64,000 nucleotides of DNA from Tolypeutes matacus (lineage: Eukaryota > Chordata > Mammalia > Cingulata > Chlamyphoridae): NCBI GenBank assembly GCA_026826555.1, contig JAKSZT010000089.1, positions 199,209 to 263,208 of the forward strand. Direction: 5' to 3'. The notes beneath the pieces were generated by a model. It saw only the letters and a program-made list of their open reading frames with translations. It was not told the DNA's origin and did no database searches. A program made the position numbers and the translations under genes. Of this stretch, positions 59,230 to 64,000 are shown in pieces; position 1 is the first letter of the stretch, and each line of letters starts with the position of its first letter.

Positions 59230-61311
59230 ATTAAAAAACTAAAGGCAAAAAAAAATAAAGGGTTTTAAAAGGTAAAAGATTAATTTCTAACTCATTATAT
59301 GAGGCCAGCATTACCCTGACACCAAAGCCAGATAAAGAAAGCCTAAGAAAAGAAAATTACAGACCAACATCTCTTATTAATATAGATGCAAAACTCCTCA
59401 ACAAAATAGTGGCAAACTGAATCCCACAGTATGTTAAAAGGATTATATACCATGACCAAGTGGGATTTGTTCCAGGAATGCAAGGATGGTTCAACATAAG
59501 AAAATCAATCAGGGGAGGCGGCTGTGGCTCAATCAGTGGGGCTCCCGTTTGCCATATGGGGGGCCCCGGGTTCGGTTCCCGGGGCCTCCTGGTGGGGGCG
59601 GGCCTGCCTGCACGGCGTGGTTGGCTGGCCCGGCGAGCGCAGGCAGCAGGGGGGGGATAAATGAATAAATAAATAAAATCTTTGGAAAAAAAAAAAAAAA
59701 AAAAGAAAATCAATCAGTGTAATACACCATAATAGTAGAAGGAGGGAAAAAACCACATGATCATCTCAATTGGTGAAGAAAATGAATTTGACAAAAATCC
59801 AACATCCTTTCATGATTAAGAACACTGAGAAAATTTATCACCATGATAAAGGGCATTCATGAAAAACCCACAGCAAATATCATACTCAATGGTGCAAGAC
59901 TGAAAGCTTTCCCTCTAAGATCAGGAACAAATCAAGGATTCCCACTTTCACCACTGTTATTCAACATCATACTGGAAGTTCTAGCCAGAGCAATCAGGCA
60001 AAAGAAAGAAATAAAAGACATCTGAATTGGAAAAGAAGAAGTCAAATCATCCCCATGTCATATTTGCAGATAACATGATCCTATAAATAGAAAATTCCAA
60101 AGAATTCACAACAAAGCTACTAGAACTAATAAATGAATTTAGCATAGTTGCAGGATACAAGAAAACACACAGAAGTCAGTTGGGTTTCTATACACCAGTA
60201 ATGAACAATCTGGAAAGGAAATCAAGAAAACAATTCCATTTACAATGGTCTCTAAAAGAATAAAATACCTAGGAATAAATTTAACCAAGGAAGTGAAAGA
60301 CTTGTATACTGAAACTATAAAACATTACTGAAAGAAATTAAAGAAGACCTAAATAAATGAAAAAGCATCCTGTGTTCATGGATTGGAAGACTTAATATTG
60401 TTAAGATGTCAATTCAACTAAAGCTATCTAGAAATTCAATGCAATTTCTCTCAAAATTCCAGAAACCTTTTTTGAATAATTAGAAAAGCTGATCCTCAAA
60501 TTCATTTGAAATTACAAGGAGCCCCAAATAGTCAAAACAATCTTGAAAAAGAGAAACAAAGTTGAAGGACTCATACTTCCTGATTTCAAAACTTACTATA
60601 AAGCTACACGTGGCTTTATAAAACATTTTAAAATAACATGGTACTGGCATAAGGATAGCTATATAGACCAATGGAATATATTGAGAGTCCAGATATAAAT
60701 CCACACATCTATGGCCAGCTGATTTTTGACCAAGGAGCCAAATTCATTAAATGGGGGAAAGAAGAGTCTCTTCAACAAATGGTACTAGGATAACTGGAAA
60801 TCTACATGCAAAAGAATTAATGTAGATCCCTACCTCTCACCATATACAAAAATTAATTCAAAATGAATCAACAACTTAAATGTAAGAGCTAATACTATAC
60901 AACTCTTACAAGAAAGCATAGGGAAATATCTTCAGGACCTTTTAGTAGGAAACGGACTTTTAGATTTTACACCAAAAGCAGAAGCAACCAGAGAAAAAAA
61001 TTGATAAAATGGAATTCATCAAAATTAAAATTTTTTTTTTTTTTTTGGCATCAAAGGACATTAACAAGTGAAAAGACAACCTCAGAATGGGGGAAAATAT
61101 TTGGAAATCACATATATGATAAAGGTTTAACATTCAGGATACATAGAGAACTCCTACAACTCAACAGCAAAAAGAAAACCCAATTTAAAAAAAAAAAGGG
61201 GGGATTTGAATAGACATTTCTCCAAAGAGGACATTCAAATGCCAATAAGTATATGAAAACATGTTCAACATCATTAGCCATTAAAGAAATGCAAATTAAA
61301 ACTACAATGAG
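59230..61311 (+). mobile_element. Old L1 ORF2 to its 3' part, host of the L1 at 61312
   Basis: Degenerate ORF2 (gccaatattaccctg-type text near 59310, the [14 protein letters not shown] word at 59926-59968, then C-terminal text) with a SINE at 59513. It stops where the next L1 begins (attaaaactacaatgag). Confidence 0.7.
59513..59702 (+). mobile_element. tRNA-derived SINE with 15-base duplication
   Basis: GGGAGGCGGCTGTGGCTCAA head and GGGTTCGGTTCCC B-box, with a (TAAA)n tail and poly(A). Perfect duplication AAGAAAATCAATCAG at 59498-59512 and 59703-59717. Confidence 0.93.
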
Positions 61312-62448
61312 GGAAACTTCCGGGAAGATGGCGGACTAGTAAGACACGGGAATCTCTTCTCCAGAAAAATAGCTAGAAGGCAGGCTGAAACAGCCCCGAA
61401 AAAGATCTTTTAGGGTTTAGGTCACCAGGTGAAGGCTGCACACCACCCAGAGGAGAGAGGGACAGAAGAGGGAAATCGCGACAGCAGAACCCTGAGTTGC
61501 AAGTAGCAGCTTCTGCTGCTGCCGGCGCCCTCCCCCCCACACACTCTTCAGAATTCTCGGGCCCCTGGGCCTGCGACCACAGACAAAGGAGGCTTCAGGG
61601 ATCTGCCACTCCAGGAAAGGGGAGAGAGAGGGACACAGCCTTAGGCTGACTCAGGTTCTGACCTGAAATTTGGGCTGCGGAGCCTCACAGACCCTTCCAC
61701 ATGGCGGTTTGCCCTGGGAGCCCGGAAAGGACTGGAGAAATCCGACCCTCGCAACCTCCCTCTCTTCTAGCCTGTACTAATAGTTGAGGACTCCACAGGA
61801 GAGGGGAGAGAGAGCCTGGGGCTGACCCTGCTTTGGACTCCCAGGTTTGGTCTGCCCTGTCCCGAGAGCCCTTCCAGGCCGGGTGGGGCTGCGCCATTGT
61901 CTGCCTTGGAGCCTGCAAGGGGCTAAAGATATACAAACCTCCCAATCTCCTCCTCTACTAACAGGGACTGATTGCTGAGGATTCAGAAGGGAGTGGAAAT
62001 ATTTCCTAGCTGGGAAAAGGGGGGCGCTACGAGAGAAGTCTGGAGAACTGTCTCAGGAAGTTTGAATCACAGGGCTCCTGGCCCCCAGACAGGAAGCTCC
62101 ATCACATTGATCTGGTCTGTGTCACAACAAATACGCTCCGACCAGGCATTGAATTGAGAGCAGCCAACAAGCGCCATCTCCTGGCAGACCAAGGAAGTGC
62201 ACATAAGAAAATTAATAAGCAAGAGAGGCTTTTCCTGGCCTCTATAGCCTCCCTGCCCAAGGCCCTAGGAAACGACTTTACAACCAATTACTGGGTCCAG
62301 TGCCCAGTTTTGAGCAACCAGCAGAACAATCCTAACAATCAAGGTTGAGCCAAAAATCAAAGAGCGGTGGTAACTCACAGCCTCCCGCCACTAAAACCCC
62401 ATAAAAGAGAAAGAGATAGAGCATCTAAGTAAAATACAAACTAACCAG

Positions 62449-63654
62449 ATGCCTAAGCACCAACAGAAAATTACGGGCCATACTAAGAAAATAGAAGACA
62501 TGGCCCAAGAAAAGGAATACAGCAAAGTCCCAGAAGAGATGCAGAATTTGAGAGAACTAATCAGTGAGATGAGCACAAATTTCCAAAATCAAATTAATGA
62601 GATGAAAGAGAATATAGTTAAAGAGATCAATGACATCAAGAAGTCATTGAGCGAACGTAAAGAAGAATCTGAAATCATGAACAGAAAAGTAACGGAGTTC
62701 ATGAGAATGAAAGACACAATAGGTGAAGTAAAAAATACATTTGAAGCATACAACAGCAGACTCGAAATGATAGAAGAAAGAATAAGTGATACTGAAGACA
62801 GAACAGCTAAAATTGAAAAGAGAAAAGAACAGAGAGAAAAAAGAATGGAAAAAATTGAGCAGGGGCTCAGAGAGTTGAATGACAACACAAGAACATACGT
62901 GGAACATTGGAGTTCCAGAAGGAGAAGAGAAAGGAAAAGGGGCAGAAAGAGTATTTGAGGAAATAATAGCTGGAAATTTCCCAACTCTCACGAAAGAAAT
63001 GAACTTTCATGTCCAAGAAGCACACCGTACCCCAATGAGAATAAATCCAAATAGACCTACGTCAAGACACATATTATTCAGAATGTTAAATGTCAAAGAT
63101 AAAGAGAAAATGCTCAGAGCAGCAAGAGAGAAGCAAACGATCACGTACAAAGGATGTCCAGTAAGACTTTGTGCAGATTTCTCTTCAGAAACCATGGAGG
63201 TGAGAAGACAGTGGTATGATACAATTAGGACACTGAAAGAGAAAAACTGCCAGCTGAGAATTCTTTACCCAGCAAAACTGTCCTTCAAATATGAAGGTGA
63301 ATATAAAGTATTCACAAACAAACAGAAACTAAGAGGGAAGATGAGTTTCTGTGGCTGTGGCTCAATCAGTAGGGCTCCCGTTTACCATATGGGAGGCCCC
63401 GGGTTTGGTTCCCGGGGCCTCCTGGTAAAGGCAAGCCCGCCCGCACGGCGTGGTTAGCTGACCCAGCGAGCACAAGCAGCAAGGGGGGGGATAAATGAAT
63501 AAATAAATAAAATCTTTAAAAAAAAAAAACAAAAAAAAAAAAACAGAAACTAAGAGAGTTTGCAAAAAAGAATCCGCCTTTGCAGGAAATATTAAAGGAA
63601 GCCTTAGAACCTGAAAGAAAAAGACAGGAGAGAGAGGCTTGGAGGAGAGTATAG
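62449..63654 (+). pseudogene. L1 ORF1, disrupted
   Basis: ORF1p normally binds L1 RNA as a trimer and acts as a chaperone. Start ATG 62449 (MPKHQQKITGHTK); a long heptad-rich coiled coil spans residues 20-140, then the RRM part begins (GVPEGEEKGKGAERVFEE) in another frame from about 62890. The C-terminal part (ITYKGCPVRLCADF) reaches 63320. A SINE at 63337-63541 cuts it, and the frame seems to close at TAG 63652-63654. Breaks: a frameshift near 62885-62915 and the SINE. Confidence 0.85.
63337..63541 (+). mobile_element. tRNA-derived SINE inside L1 ORF1
   Basis: A SINE with an extra segment in its head (ggaagatgagtttctgtggc), then the usual GGGCTCCCGTTTACCATAT, B-box and aaataaataaaatcttt tail. 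Duplication ACAGAAACTAAGAG near 63323-63336 and 63543-63556. It interrupts ORF1 of the L1. Confidence 0.88.
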
Positions 63655-64000
63655 AAGAAAGAAAGCAGAAAGGATAACCAAAAGAGTAAAAAGAGAGACA
63701 AAAATAAGATGACATATGAAAACCAAAGAATAAAATGGAGGAAATAAATAGTGCATTTTCAGTAATATCATTGAATATGAATGGATTAAATTCCCCAATC
63801 AAAAGATACAGGCTGACAGAATAGATAAAAAAACATGAGCCATCCATATGCTGCTTACAAGAAACTCACCTCAGACCCAAGGATATAAGCCCGTTGAAAG
63901 TAAAAGGTTGGAAAAAGATACTCCATGCGAATAGTAAACAGAAAGGAGCAGGGGTAGCTATACTAATATCAGACAAAACAGATTTCAAATGCAAAAAAGT

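Larger units (their letters stand above)
61312..64000 (+). mobile_element. L1 with 5' UTR, ORF1 and ORF2 start (continues off the edge)
   Basis: Starts gggaaacttccgggaagatg; GAAGATGGCGG at 61324-61334 is a YY1-like site, typical of the start of a full-length L1. 5' UTR to 62448, ORF1 62449-63654, ORF2 ATG 63735-63737. It matches the young L1 at 14418 (word tttgcaaaaaagaatccgcc). It lies inside an older L1. Codon 30 of ORF2, TGG in the 14598 copy, is TAG here, and ORF1 is broken, so it cannot act on its own. Its 3' end is outside the window. Confidence 0.88.

Overview
The window looks like a stretch of a placental mammal's nuclear genome, most likely a xenarthran (sloth or anteater rather than armadillo, on SINE style). 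Evidence: KRAB zinc-finger exons with GT-AG introns, CpG islands, L1 LINEs of several ages, and many copies of a tRNA-derived SINE whose 5' end reads GGGAAGCGGCTGTGGCTCAA. The species call rests on remembered repeat families, not on a search.

Two protein-coding genes are supported, and they converge. ZNF250 runs on + from a CpG island near 4.2-4.6 kb, through a leader exon (11592), a KRAB-A exon (11831), a KRAB-B exon (12261) and a ~29 kb repeat-filled intron, to a 13-finger exon ending at 43032. The four coding exons join in one frame to a predicted 534 residues. ZNF34 lies on -: its 12-finger exon is 53178-54541, a doubtful KRAB-B exon is at 55071-55166, and KRAB-A and the promoter should lie beyond 64 kb. 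Both encode KRAB C2H2 proteins expected to bind DNA in the nucleus and recruit TRIM28 to silence chromatin. I recall the two genes in the same 8q24.3 cluster in human, but not adjacent and convergent, so the arrangement here suggests an inversion or a misjoin.

Layout: 1-4.1 kb old LTR and L1 pieces plus a GC-rich island; 4.15-4.64 kb likely ZNF250 promoter; 5-11.5 kb intron 1 with SINEs, old L1 and an unexplained long ORF; 11.5-12.7 kb KRAB exons; 13.2-41.4 kb nested transposons (a young L1 with target-site duplications at 14.4-19.1 kb, and a 10.5 kb stack of insertions at 25.5-36.05 kb inside an older L1); 41.7-43.4 kb finger exon; 43.87 kb a decayed finger copy; 44.5-48.36 kb a degenerate minisatellite with several CRE palindromes; 50.4-51.56 kb a GC/CpG-rich island without a recognised gene; 53.2-55.2 kb ZNF34; 55.2-64 kb L1, SINE and LTR insertions, ending in a full-length-type L1 that runs off the edge.

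I found no CRISPR array, operon or intact new gene system. The most noteworthy items are the convergent ZNF250/ZNF34 junction with its CRE-bearing minisatellite, a tRNA-Tyr half inserted with target-site duplications, tRNA SINEs that insert as dimers, and a non-coding retroposed family of over 1.3 kb. Two assembly gaps (10 N and 400 N) are present.
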